Shown here: positions 37,875 to 48,193 of the stretch, piece after piece
Position numbering within the stretch: the stretch's first letter is position 1
Layout: each line of letters starts with the position of its first letter
From: Macrophomina tecta
Lineage: Eukaryota > Ascomycota > Dothideomycetes > Botryosphaeriales > Botryosphaeriaceae
Assembly: GCA_024180945.1 (NCBI GenBank)
Contig: JAKSGN010000041.1
Span: forward strand, 558,001 to 622,000
DNA: 64,000 bases
Direction of reading: 5' to 3'
The notes under the pieces: generated by a model
Databases searched by the model: none
What the model was told of the DNA's origin: nothing
Seen by the model: the letters and a program-made list of their open reading frames with translations, nothing else
Position numbers and translations under genes: made by a program

Positions 37875-40259
37875 ATGGGTGCTGCTCGGCGTATGCCAAC
37901 AGCACAAGATGGTCTGTCAACGGATCCCACGCGCTCCGTCCCGCCCTCAGTCCAGCCTCGCCCGGAAACCGCCCTGTGCAACGACTGTCAGGCCCTCTCG
38001 CTCCGACAACTGACTCCGGAGCAAGTTCTGAATGGGAAAATTGAACAGTACAGGCTGGATTACGTTAGACATGATACGCTGCCTAGTCTCCCGCGGCTGG
38101 CGGAAACCGCTGCCTCAACCGGCTGCCTTTTCTGCCACTTTCTCCGCGACGCGATCCTGTCAAGTCTGGAGGGTTTTATATTAGAGGAGCTGCGGTGTGA
38201 ACCCGACCAAGTCCCCGTCGAGATAGGCGACGTCAAGTTCGAGTTCGGGGGCGCAGATACTTTGACTATCGGCTTCCAATTTCAGGATCGTGCGTCGAAC
38301 AGTATTGTGCTCGATATAGCTGCCGGCCCAGGTCTGTCCGTCATTTTGAGCACATGAGAGGGCATACGCTGATGCAAGAGATCCAAAACAGGTGCGCGCG
38401 TAGATTGTTTCGGGATGGAACGAAGACATGTTCCAGCAGAGCTTTTCTCGGATTTAGGTCTCCAGAATGTGCAGAGCCTCTTGGACAAAGCCATCGCATC
38501 TTCTCCTCCGCCACTTGAAGTCCCTGAAATTCCAACTCGCCTGATTGATGTAGGGGGCCGGCTAGATCAAGATGAACCTCGCCTCGTTGTCACAAGCGAA
38601 CTGGCATCCTTGCGAGATTCTGACCCTGCCGATGTTGACCAAAGGAGGTATGTTGCACTCAGCTATTGTTGGGGCGACGTACAAAATCAAGAAAACTTCC
38701 TGAAAACTGAAACGAAGACACTGCCCGGGTGGAAGCAACAGATACCCCTTCAACTCTTTCCAGCGACGCTGCGTGACGCAGTACTCATGACGCGACAGCT
38801 GGGTGTACGTTACATCTGGATTGACGCTCTATGCATTGTGCAGGACGACGAGCTGGACTGGAGATTTGAAGCAGCCCGAATGGCAGGTGTCTATCAAAAT
38901 GCGTACCTGACCATCTGTGCACTTCAAGACTCCTGTGCCAACGGCTTTTCTCACCGCCCCACACCCACCATCGAGATCCCCTTCGCGTCGCATCTTGCGC
39001 CCGCGGTCACAGGCTCATACCACATCCTACCCGTCAGCAACTCCCTTGGTGCGGGCTCTCCTGGATGTCCGTTCTTTTCAAAATGGATCACCCGCGGCTG
39101 GACCTTCCAGGAGCTGCAATTCTCCTCGCGCGCTCTGCTATTCGGCAAAGCCCAAACACACCTCTACACCTGCATCACTTCCTCTTACGGGGAGCCGCAG
39201 GGTCGCTTCTTCCCCGAGAATGGGCACACTTACTGGGCGCAAGGCACTCTGCGCTCCGTCTGGCGCTTCGACAACGACACCAATATTTATGATGTCTGGT
39301 ATCGCGCCGTGGAGGACTACGCCGACCGCAATCTCACTTTCAGCAAGGACCGTCTTACCGCCATCTCCGGTTTGGCTTCCGATCTAACCGTACGCTTTCC
39401 GTCCCTCACAGGCCAATACGCTGCAGGCCTGTGGGCTCCTGACCTCTGCTCCGACACCAGCGCCGGCCTCCTTTGGGTGCGCCGCACCAACAGCCAGCAC
39501 CTTGCCCCGACTTTCGACGAATACCTAGCCCGGCGCCTCTCCTCAACCGAACAATACCTAGCGCCCTCATGGAGCTGGGCTTCTCACGACGAGGGCGTCT
39601 TCTTCCAAGCCACGGGCCCTGAATTCGCGCCGCTCGCTACCGTCGACTCGGTGCGCGTGCACGCCGAGAGCGACGTGAACCCGTACGGCTGCGTACGCCC
39701 CGGCGGATACATGCTGCTGTCCGGCTGGGTCGCCCGCATCCCAACAGCCTACTTCCAGAACTACTTGACCACGCTGCTCGAACCCAACGCCCCCTCCCGC
39801 TGCACTCGCACCGACCGCACCCTGCCCGCCGGCTGCAGCGCCATGGGCCTGGTATCCAGCCAGGCCGGCGCTGTCACCGGCCGGGCGTCGGTCGAGCTTG
39901 ATTGGTGGGTCGAGGATGCGCGCCATGCTGAGTACTGGCCGGACGGCGTGCTGACCGTGCTGCTGTGCGGCGTGTGCATGCATCCGCCCGAACTGAAGAG
40001 GGCTACCAGGCGCGAGAACTGGGAGCTGTTTATGAACGTGAGGTCGAGCTTGAATGAGGACGAGTGGTGGGTGCATAGGAACCAGGTTGATGGAGAGGTG
40101 CTGGCGTTAGATTCGATGTACGTGAATGGAATCGTGCTGCACGAGACGGGCCGCGAGGGCGAGTATCTCAGGGCGGGCTTCTTTAACGCGACGGCGCTGC
40201 ATGATGATTCGCTGAAGGAGCTGAGGGAGGCGGAGTGGAGGACGGTCCGAGTTGTGTGA
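37875..40259 (+). CDS. HET-domain protein (heterokaryon-incompatibility type)
   Basis: Exons 37875-38331 and 38392-40259 give 774 residues. The HET domain (PF06985) begins near residue 238 with RYVALSYCWGD. It continues with FPATLRDAVLMTRQLG and the signature YIWIDALCIVQDD, then MAGVYQNAYLTICA, and the late motif RGWTFQE near 385. The N-terminal part has CNDCQAL and GCLFCHFL pairs of cysteines common in this family. The C-terminal part (about 400-774) is not recognisable. HET proteins trigger cell death on fusion of unlike strains, but most copies have no tested function and are variable between isolates. The 60-base intron has donor GTCTGT and acceptor AACAG, and its removal restores one frame. 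Confidence 0.93.
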
Positions 40260-40841
40260 GTGCGGAGGCTTGCTTTGCTGGAGCTTTCGATGCGGGAGCG
40301 GTTGGATGTCGAAGCAATCATCCAGGCGTGATGTCCGGGTCTGGACGAATCTTCGACTTCTCACATGCGCTGCCGCTATTGCGGCTTCCAACACACCTCC
40401 GTCGTGGGAGAGGAAGTTTGTGGTTGACACCTGGCAAATCCCCAGAGGAATTCAGCTGACGAAGCAAGTATTCGGGAGGTGGGAATTCGCCCGTATTTCT
40501 GCGAGCGCCAAGGTCGAACGGATGCCCCAGGTCGGAGCGTTTGACGGGGGTTGGGCGCGTTCTAGGAGAGAACATACGACCACCCTTTTTCGTCTGTGGC
40601 ACTAGTACGAATTAGATTTAATGGATTCCCTTCGCTGAGACCTTGGAGAGACTGGACAATCAGGTGCGCTGGGGCAAATCAGGTGGAGTCCGCCAGTTTA
40701 CATATCTGCTTACGTGTCGGACGAATATAGTGCAGACAGGCTGCCTAATCTAAGTACTGTATATATAGAGAGGTTCATGTTCTGGATTTTAACATTCAGC
40801 AATATTCCTAGTTACTTCTCTGCTTCGATCACTCCGTGATC
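40260..40841. other. Promoter region of the NmrA-like gene
   Basis: No gene is seen. The 3' flank of the HET gene comes first, and the core promoter with a TATA box near 40759 follows. Confidence 0.6.
40759..40769 (+). promoter_or_regulatory. TATA box candidate of the NmrA-like gene
   Basis: TGTATATATAG lies about 75 bases upstream of the ATG at 40842, a spacing expected for a TATA-directed start and a short leader. This is inferred from position and sequence only. Confidence 0.45.
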
Positions 40842-41864
40842 ATGGAACTCACTATTGGCATCGCTGGCATTACGGGGAAAGTCTCCCTTTGCGTGGCACA
40901 GGAACTCCTCAAACAACCGAACGTGCTCGTTCGCGGATATTGTCGCAACCCTTCACGCCTTCCCGCGCCACTTACCACGAATCCTCGTGTGAACATCATA
41001 CAACGCCAAGTTGGCGATGCTGCCGCCGTGCGCCCGTTCGTCAAGGGCTGCGATGTTGTGGTTTGTGGTTATCTCGCTGACAACGACGTGATGCTCGACG
41101 GCCAGAAGCTCCTCATTGACCTGTGCGAGGAAGAGGGAGTGGAGCGCTATATCGCCAGCGACTGTACGATCGAGTTCCCCAAGCTAAAGTCCGGACAGTT
41201 TCAGAAGAAGGACCCGATTCTGCAGATCAAGGAATACCTCGACACGAAGAAGGTCAAAGCCGTCCGCGTCCTAAATGGCATTTTCATGGAAACCCTCTTC
41301 AGCGATCTGACGTACATCTGGGAGCCGACCGAGACCAAGCTTCGCTACTACGGGACGGGAGACGAGGCCTGGGAGATGACGACCTACAAGACCACCGGCC
41401 AGTATGTGGCACATGTTGCACTCGACCGCGAAGCTGTTGGCTTTTTCAGGTGTGAGTATTAGACACGATATCTCGCTAATTGTGTTGGTCGTTGATCTTT
41501 TGCAGTCCTCGGCGACCGGAAGAGCACACGTCAGATTGCGGCTGAGTTCAAGTCTGTCTATGGTATCGAGCCCGCGGTTGAGAGAATTGGTTCTCTAGAC
41601 GATCTGTATAACAAGGCGCACACAAACGGCGAGCAAACCTACATTCTGTGCGTTCCATTCTCTGTGATACATAGTCCATAGCTAACCTTTTTCACAGGGC
41701 GGGGTATGAACTTGATCCTCAGGGGCCAGGTGTATTTTGAGGGCGAGCTTGACAACGCCAAGTATCCATCTGTGAAGCCGATGACGCTGAAGGAATTCTT
41801 CAAGAGCCATTCTGTCTCTGAACTTCACCAGGCGCTTGACAAGGTTGGCCAGGACTGGGATTAA
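40842..41864 (+). CDS. NmrA-like NAD(P)-binding protein (possible frame problem in last exon)
   Basis: Proposed exons 40842-41451, 41506-41647 and 41723-41864 give 297 residues. The N-terminus is an atypical-SDR Rossmann start (TIGIAGITGKVSLCVAQELL) with RGYCRNPSRL next to it. VVVCGYLADNDVMLDGQKLL and YIASDCTIEF follow, as in NmrA/isoflavone-reductase-like proteins. The catalytic SDR tyrosine motif is not evident, so it may be a redox sensor or a reductase. Exon 3 is uncertain. The natural acceptor (CACAG ending 41697, 12 bases after CTAAC) gives a stop after about 15 codons. The later AG at 41721-41722 keeps the frame into GQVYFEGELDNAKYP but probably loses about a dozen residues that the frame one base over would supply. 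A frameshift by mutation or assembly error is possible. Confidence 0.75.
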
Positions 41865-42230
41865 AGCCAGGTCCAGGCTTCCCAGAGCTCCATCGTTCCG
41901 TCAAGGCAGCAATCATCCGGACATGCATTAGAAAATACAGATAGTCGTCCCTAGATCCATAGCCAGTACAACATGTCGACGCTCAAAGTGATCTGCTCAT
42001 GGCTCGGCTCAGGAGTAGCACCCCTCCTGGTTGATCCTCGCGCTCAGCTTGTAGACATCCTCGACCCTCGTATCTGGTAGAATAGGCTCCTCTGTCACAG
42101 TAGCGTACCTCTGGAAGAAGCAGCCTCCCCATCATGGAGCCCCGCAACTGTCATTCCGTAAATACACGGCGCTTTTACACCTCTTAGGGCACTCAACCAC
42201 CTCAATAACCTCGACATCACTCCCCAAACC
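41865..42230. other. Intergenic region
   Basis: 3' flanks of the NmrA-like gene and of the broken membrane-protein gene. No other feature is seen. Confidence 0.55.
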
Positions 42231-42701
42231 TCATCCCGACCACGCCACGGATAGCGTTAGCCACTTATTTTCGCTTCTTTTCCTATCTATCATGGCGAGG
42301 ATCTCCCTGGCCTTCGTGAGCAGGACGGTATCCACCGCGTGCGACCCCGTTGCCGCGGTCATCTCCTCATGCGCGGGCCGTTTGCAGCTGGAGCATTTTG
42401 TTCGAGCACCGGTCAAGCCGTGCGTAGTCTCCACGACCACCTGCAACATTTCCTGGAGAGCGTAGTGAGCGGCTTGATGGGGTAGGTTTTGACGATTATG
42501 AGCAGGCCAGAAACGAGGGCGAGGCAGATGAAGAGGATGAAAGCGATATACGCCGCGCTCAAAAAATTCTACACTGTCCTGTAAATACAAACGCATTCGC
42601 TCAAATGAAGAGAAAGGGACCGGTAGATCTGACTTCCACTGCTGCAACACACCGCTCGATTTGCCCGTTGCCACATTAGCTCGAAATGCGGAATGAGCCA
42701 T
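42231..42701 (-). pseudogene. Frame-broken small membrane protein
   Basis: The frame from ATG 42701 reads a plausible soluble start (MAHSAFRANVATGKSSGVLQ). At the run of six A (42562-42567; T6 on the coding strand) the likely coding frame shifts by one base into a clear transmembrane helix (AYIAFILFICLALVSGLLII) that stops at 42413. A third piece, again in the first frame (42231-42440), has GC-rich third positions and a helical look (ILAMIDRKRSENKW), suggesting it too was coding. Removing one T from the run would join the first two parts. I recognise no family. It could be a pseudogene, a gene with an intron I could not place, or an error in the assembly. Confidence 0.4.
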
Positions 42702-43060
42702 CGTTGGAACGAGTGACGGCGAAGGTCATAGCGCTAGATAAACTTTGTTAAGATAGTCCTTGGATAACAGTTAACGGTCGTGGTAATCCATAATTTAACC
42801 AAGTTTACCAGATATATTTAGCGCGACTATCTCATATAGATACTCTTAACCCTCTAACGAGTAGGTGTGCTTAATTTGGTTTAGTGTGTACGTCTCAGTC
42901 CCTGTGTAAGGCAAGCAGCGCGCGGGAGGGGCAACGTCATCCGCTAATCAAAAACAAATCGGACCCTCTTCTCCATCCTCATCCCTTCTCCTCTCTCCTT
43001 ACTCTCTAACTGCACTCCTCGTCCCTCTTAGACGCCAATTGAACCACCAAATACTCCACA
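42702..43060. other. AT-rich spacer upstream of APS kinase
   Basis: About 42715-42900 is much richer in A and T than the rest of the window and contains the hairpin at 42731-42824. The last 100 bases before APS kinase are CT-rich. Confidence 0.6.
42731..42824. repeat. 94-base imperfect inverted repeat (MITE-like hairpin)
   Basis: The left end GCGCTAGATA matches the reverse complement of the right end (GCGCTAAATA) at 9 of 10 bases. Inside it, AACTTTGTTAA pairs with AACTTGGTTAA, and TGGATAACA with TGGATTACCA, after an 8-base bulge on the right arm. The loop is around GTTAACGGTCG. It encodes nothing. No clear target-site duplication is visible, so the label of a miniature transposon is a guess. 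Confidence 0.5.
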
Positions 43061-44159
43061 ATGGCGACGTAAGTGCACCCTCGCCTCGCCGCGGATATTT
43101 TCTCTCGTTCAGTCTGCCCCGCTTTCGGTTCTTTCGCCGCGCCCGCATCTTACTCTCCGCACGACACCCTTCCAGCAAGCCGCAGGGAACTCATCGCAAG
43201 CCCCGAAGCAAAAGGCACAGCGTCCAGCTAACAATCACCCCTCTCTCCTTACAGCAACATCACCTGGCACCCCGGCCTCACCCGCAAGGAGCGCAGCGAG
43301 TACCGCAAGCAGAAGGGCTTCACCCTCTGGTTCACCGGCCTGTCCGCCTCGGGCAAGTCGACCATCGCCACTGCCCTCGAGCAGCACCTGCTGCACCTCG
43401 GCTACGCTGCCTACCGCCTGGACGGCGACAACGTGCGCTTCGGCCTGAACAAGGACCTCGGCTTCTCCGAGAAGGACCGCAACGAGAACATCCGCAGGAT
43501 AGGCGAGGTATGAGACCACCCGATACGGAGCGCTGCTGCGGCGAGGCTGGTTGAGGGGCTGGGCAGGTAAAGCACGATGGCACGCACCATATCCTCGGAG
43601 AATGGGGAGGAGCGCACGCGCGCGCGCGTGTGTGTTTGAAAGAGAGAGAGATAGAAGGACGAGAACTCCAGCCACGCCAAACAGCCAAGCACGCAACCAC
43701 CGCTCTCCATTGCGCACCAAAATTCCAATGCCCCCCACCCCTCCACCCACTGCCAATAGCCCCTAACCAAAAACCCCTTCTCCCCCGTCACAGGTCGCCA
43801 AGCTCTTCGCCGACTCCTCCACCATCGCCATCACCTCCTTCATCTCGCCCTACGCCGCCGACCGCGCGTCCGCACGCGCCCTCCACTCCGCCCTCCCCGA
43901 AGGCTCCACCGAAGAGCCCCTCCCCTTCGTCGAGGTGTACGTGCAGATCTCGGTCGAGGACGCCGAGAAGCGGGATCCCAAGGGCCTGTACAAGAAGGCG
44001 CGGGCGGGCATCATCCCCGAGTTCACCGGCGTGAGCGCGCCGTACGAGGAGCCCGAGAACCCGGAGATCCTGATCAAGAGCGCCGAGACGCCCGTCGAGA
44101 AGGCGGTCCAGCAGATTGTCGAGTATTTGGAGGGAAGGGGATTGTTGGCGAAGGCTTAG
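43061..44159 (+). CDS. MET14: Adenylylsulfate (APS) kinase
   Basis: Exons 43061-43068, 43255-43507 and 43794-44159 give 208 residues, the usual length. The enzyme phosphorylates APS to PAPS, the second step of sulfate assimilation, in the cytosol. The P-loop is GLSASGKST at 31-39, followed by [20 protein letters not shown], and [16 protein letters not shown] and [12 protein letters not shown], all diagnostic for APS kinase. [27 protein letters not shown] completes the fold but with [10 protein letters not shown], the standard eukaryotic form. The first exon has only 8 coding bases (ATG GCG AC), a common arrangement in fungal genes of this type. The second intron is 286 bases, several times longer than others here, with GC/GT/GA dinucleotide repeats. 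The symbol follows yeast. Confidence 0.96.
43508..43793 (+). other. Unusually long intron of the APS kinase gene
   Basis: 286 bases with donor GTATGA and acceptor TCACAG; most introns in this window are 49-75 bases, apart from the 186-base first intron of this gene and the 218-base third intron of eEF1B. It contains a purine/pyrimidine patchwork at 43617-43657 (alternating GC, GT, then GA). Confidence 0.8.
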
Positions 44160-44469
44160 AATTGGTCTGGGGTGGGGTGTAGATATCCGATAACAAAAAG
44201 AATTGACGTTGTAGATGCGGTCGACTGCGCCGTAGATTATGAATAAGAGGGTCCTTGTAGACGTCGCCTCATGCTGCTGTGTTGCAACATCATTGATGGA
44301 TTGTCGGCCGGCCGGGAAATGTCACGATGCATATACAAGTCAACGGTATCACGTATGCAGCAATATCGAGGAGAAGAGACCAATCCGATTCTATGAACGC
44401 TGTAACGCAAGACCAGAAGACAACTGAACTGAGCAGGCAGTAGGGCGTATACGCCCTCCACGCAAAGGA

Positions 44470-44502
<33 letters not shown>

Positions 44503-45360
44503 GACCAAAGAAGCCCCAAACCTTGAGACTGACGGCCGTCGAGCCCGTCTCATGTCGAACATCTCTGCCCAGACGTAAAGGACGTATATGTAGAAGCGAC
44601 CGATCAGACGAACTGAAACCGAATAAAAAGACGCTGCAGACATCCCTTGAGCCCTTCCACAGAGAGTCCACGACTTTTTTTTTTTTTTTTTTTCGTTTTC
44701 TTTTTCAAGCCCGCTGCGTCTTCCGGTACCCTTCCTTTCTTTCGTGCTATTCCGAGAAGACGGCAGAGAGTGGAAAAAGAAAAAAAAAAAAAAGAGAAGG
44801 TACTGCAGCCCAAGGTAAAGAAGCACACACCAACAGAGGCGGAAACCAGGAAATCGACACGAGTCCCGGCAAAAATCCCTCTAACAGAAGGATTTTCACC
44901 GTGCCAAAGCGTTACAAACTTTGGAGGAGGCTTCTCACAGCCCCAGTATGTGAGTTGAGCGATCGATTTACCGAGAACACCCGTTCGCGATCACCACCAT
45001 TAGATTGAGTTTGAGTAGCGCAGGACAGCAGTAGCAGCAGCACCGCCCAAAACTTGCGCATATTCAGCGCATCGTCGAAGCAAGACATAGATCGGACCGC
45101 GAACGTTTCCGACGAGGGGAGACGAAAAGAAAGAACGTTCCAACACGCGTCAAAGGATCAGCCGTTGCTAATAGATGATGGCACGAGGGTAGGGACGATT
45201 CGTCGAAGCTCCAACAAGGGAAGTTCCACCAGCGGGAAGGGGGAAGAAGACCCTTTTCATGAAGTTTACGACGTCATGCATCCTGACCAGCCACACGCAG
45301 GGCAAAAGGGCAAAGCCGTGCCGCCAGCTAACTGCCGACAGCTCCCGGCGTGTGTGCGTT
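44160..45360. other. Convergent intergenic region with simple repeats
   Basis: 3' flanks of APS kinase (+) and the Zn2Cys6 gene (-). It includes a (CA)n repeat, a T run (44675-44693) and an A run (44781-44793). The minus-strand frame 44290-44826 arises from these repeats and is rejected. Confidence 0.65.
44470..44502 (+). repeat. (AC)n microsatellite
   Basis: About 16 uninterrupted AC units between APS kinase and the Zn2Cys6 gene; noncoding. Confidence 0.95.
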
Positions 45361-48193
45361 TCAGGGGAACGACACACCCGCAGGGCCAATTGAGCACAGC
45401 TGGGCGAGGATGTCCTCGCCCAGGCTGTCCGGGCTGTTGTGCTCGTCGCGCGCCGCCGCGCCGAAGCTGTTCCAGTCGATGTCGAAGTCTCCGCCTGCGC
45501 CTGCGGCGGCCCCCGCGCCTGGATTCATGCCGCCCTGGCCCTGGTGGTGAGTTTGCCCCGCATTTGCGGAAGGTTGCTGCATGGTCCCCGCATCGCTGGC
45601 GGCGGCAGCAACAAGGCCGCCGCTGTTAGCGCCCGCCGTGCTAGTCAGGGAGCTGGCGCCATATGTGCTACCACGGGGCCGCTTCGTCTCGTGGTGCGTC
45701 GCGGGCTGTGGGCGGTCTTTGAGGTGGCGCTTCGAGCCGCTGATGCTGTTGCGGTTCCAGTTGCGGCCCTGCTGCTGCCAGCGCTGCTGCAGCGCGACGA
45801 GGAATTCGCGGGTGCGGCGCGCCGAGTCGTAGGACTGGGTGAGGTCTTCCAGAGCGCGGAAGCAGACGCTGAGTTGGGCGATGGCGTTTTCGGCGGGCGT
45901 GTTGTTCAAGCCTTTTCTTGCGTCGGCCTTGCTGGATCCTGTACCGGAAAGTGGAGGCGTAGTGCCACGCTGCTTGGAGCAGATGATGAAAATGAGGATA
46001 AGAGAGGTCGTGAAGATGATGGAGACAGCGTGGATGTTCATACGGCGGAATGTGTAGCGTTGCTCGTAAAGACGGAGCAGGTCGACGATAGCTGTGGAGG
46101 ATTCTATGACCATCTGCAGAGCGTGTGCAGGACCGGGTCCCTGAGGCGGCATCGGCTGAATGTACGTTTTCGAAACATAAGGACGGTGAATATAGATCAT
46201 CATCTGGTGATACAGCATGTGAAGCATCAAAACGTGTGGTAGGTATGCCGTCGTCGTGTCGTGGTAGTTCACTTGCAGAAGAGGCGGCAAATTGGCCTTC
46301 CACTGAAACATCTGATCGGTTACCCTGTAGGATAGGAGGTGGAGATCCTGTCTGGAGATATTCGAGACGCCGTAAAGAACGTGGCCAAGAGGTTCCATGA
46401 TCTCGCAAAGTTCAACCGACGCCCTTGTGACCAGCTCGAGAGGAACCTGGTAACACAAGGTAGGATCAGATGCCATGGGAGTATGAGATCCATAAGGTAC
46501 CCAGGCGCTCATGATGCCTTTCGCTGCATCCATGGTGGGCTTCTCCACGGCGATATCGCCGTTATTGATCCTGACCGGCCTGCCATAGTAGAATCCAGAG
46601 AGATGGTCCACCAGATAGGTGCCCCAGAACGTAGTCTTTCGAATATCCGCTTCGGTAGCAGATATCTTGCCCTTCTTGACATACTCCTTCATATCCAAAT
46701 GCAGACCAAGGTCAAATGCAAGCCGCATAGCCATTCCGCTGTACAACCAACCACGCGCATCTCTCTTGCAAGCCATCTCATGGCCTCCCAGAATTACCAA
46801 AGCCTGTACGGTGGCGAGACAGGGGCTGTCCATCTCCAGCTCCAGGAGAGCTTTGGCCCTATCGGCAAAGTAGTCCGCCAAACTCTTGGGCCAAGTAACG
46901 AAGTTGGGGTGGTAACGAGCGTCAAACGCAGCACCAGCGGCGCACATCGCGTTAGTGAGGACTTCGGAGTAGTAGCCGACATCCTTGCTCTGCAGGCGCC
47001 ACTCGTCTCTGCCAATCCGGTACATTTTCTCATCCACGACGTGAAAGAAGGGATCCTGCCAGGCGAAGTAGAGGTTAATGAGGTGCTCCTCGATAGCTGG
47101 GTCCACGCTCTTGTCCAGATTCGCAGCCTCTAACACATCCCGGCCTTCTTTACGGACCGATCGCCTGGTCTGGTGATGGTCCGTGTCCGGGAAGTCACAG
47201 AGAATGTTAGAGGTAGCTCCATAGTAGCGCAGATGTCCATCAGGGGCGAGCTGCAAAGAACCCATACGGGTGGAGATCTGCTTAATAAGCTCGTCCTCAC
47301 TTTCATCGTCGGCATCGTCTGCAGAGCTGTCGGTCAAGCCAGGGTGAGGCTCAATTGTGGGAACTGGCTGTGCTTGAGCGGGCGCAGTGTAGGCCTGAGT
47401 TGTGGGCGGAGAGGTAAGGGCTTGGGTGGTGGGTGGCGAAGTGTAGGCCTGGGTAGTAGGCGGAGAGGTGTACGGCTGACTCGCGCGAGGAGAGGTGAAC
47501 GGCTGGCTAGTCTGATTGAGGGAATCCGAGACGGACGGCCTGGAGACAGAGGAAGGATCAACTCCAGTGTTGAAACCTTGGCTGACGTTACCAGTTGCGC
47601 CAAAGGGGGAGTTCCACGATTGACCGTCGAGAAAGTTCCAGTCGAATCCAGCGGGAGCGAAGTCCAGGCCAGTCGGTCCCTGGTCGGCGGCCGGATTGGT
47701 GGCGGCGAACGTAGCCGACTTGATCGCGGTCGAGTTTGCGGCAGGCAGGCGCAAGACGTCTAGAATGCGGCTGAGGCTTGCAGCGGCCTCGGGTTCCATG
47801 GGCGGTAGCTGGAGGCCATTGTTGAGGATGTGCTGGCTGAGCTGGTCCACTCGTGCGGACAAGATCTCAATGGCATTGCGCAGCGACACTCTGGCGGCGC
47901 ACGGTCAACGAGGTCGGGCTTTCTCGCCTGGGGGCTGTGGTGCTCACCTCCTCTTGTCCTCGTCCTGCGAATACTTGCACTCCCTCCCCTTGGCCTTGCA
48001 TTTCTCACAGCTTGGCTGGCCGCCGTCACACTGGGACCGGTTAGCGAGTGTCTGGGGGGCAACAAGGCTCTGTGAGGCAAGCCTTGATCTTGGATTCACG
48101 GCATGCTAGACACGCGGTGGTGACGTGTCTCCGGGGCGGCTTCCGCTGCTGCGACTGTTGCTGGCTCTGCTTGGTGGTGTGGACGGCGGGCAT
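45361..48193 (-). CDS. Zn2Cys6 transcription factor with fungal-specific TF domain
   Basis: Exons 48193-48083, 48030-47948 and 47890-45361 give 907 residues. The zinc cluster is complete with standard spacing: Cys28, 31, 38, 45, 48, 55 (ACLACRESKIK, then CDGGQPSCEKCKAKGREC). A short coiled coil follows (IEILSARVDQLSQHI). A Pro/Thr-rich region has three near-identical 9-residue repeats (TSPPTTQAY) at about 206-232. The fungal-specific transcription factor domain (PF04082) lies at about 327-565, with YFAWQDPFFHVVDE and GMAMRLAFDLGLHLDM. Members bind CGG half-sites and regulate carbon, nitrogen or secondary metabolism. The target is unknown, and resemblance to NirA/Nit4-type regulators is only an impression. 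The first intron lies within the zinc cluster and has a GC donor rather than GT. I chose ATG 48193 because it is the nearest start before the cluster. Confidence 0.9.
47380..47499 (-). repeat. Intragenic tandem repeat (27-base unit) in the Zn2Cys6 gene
   Basis: Three to four copies encode variants of the nonapeptide TSPPTTQAY (others read TSPRASQPY and TSPPTTQAL). The copies are similar at DNA level, so unit number could vary between strains. Confidence 0.75.
48031..48082 (-). other. GC-AG intron inside the zinc-cluster codons
   Basis: On the coding strand the exon ends ATCAAG at 48083, the intron starts GCTTGC and ends GGTCCCAG, and the next exon starts TGTGAC. A GCTAAC branch-like site lies about 10 bases before the acceptor. 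The cut restores the KCDG of the Zn2Cys6 motif exactly. No GT donor nearby gives an open frame. Confidence 0.8.

Noticed and set aside
36989..44159. A biosynthetic gene cluster built around the NmrA-like and GNAT genes
   Set aside because: No polyketide synthase, NRPS, terpene or tailoring enzyme core is present, and the neighbours are housekeeping genes.
44290..44826. 178-codon minus-strand frame
   Set aside because: Built from a CA repeat and T/A runs (valine/cysteine and lysine/phenylalanine runs).
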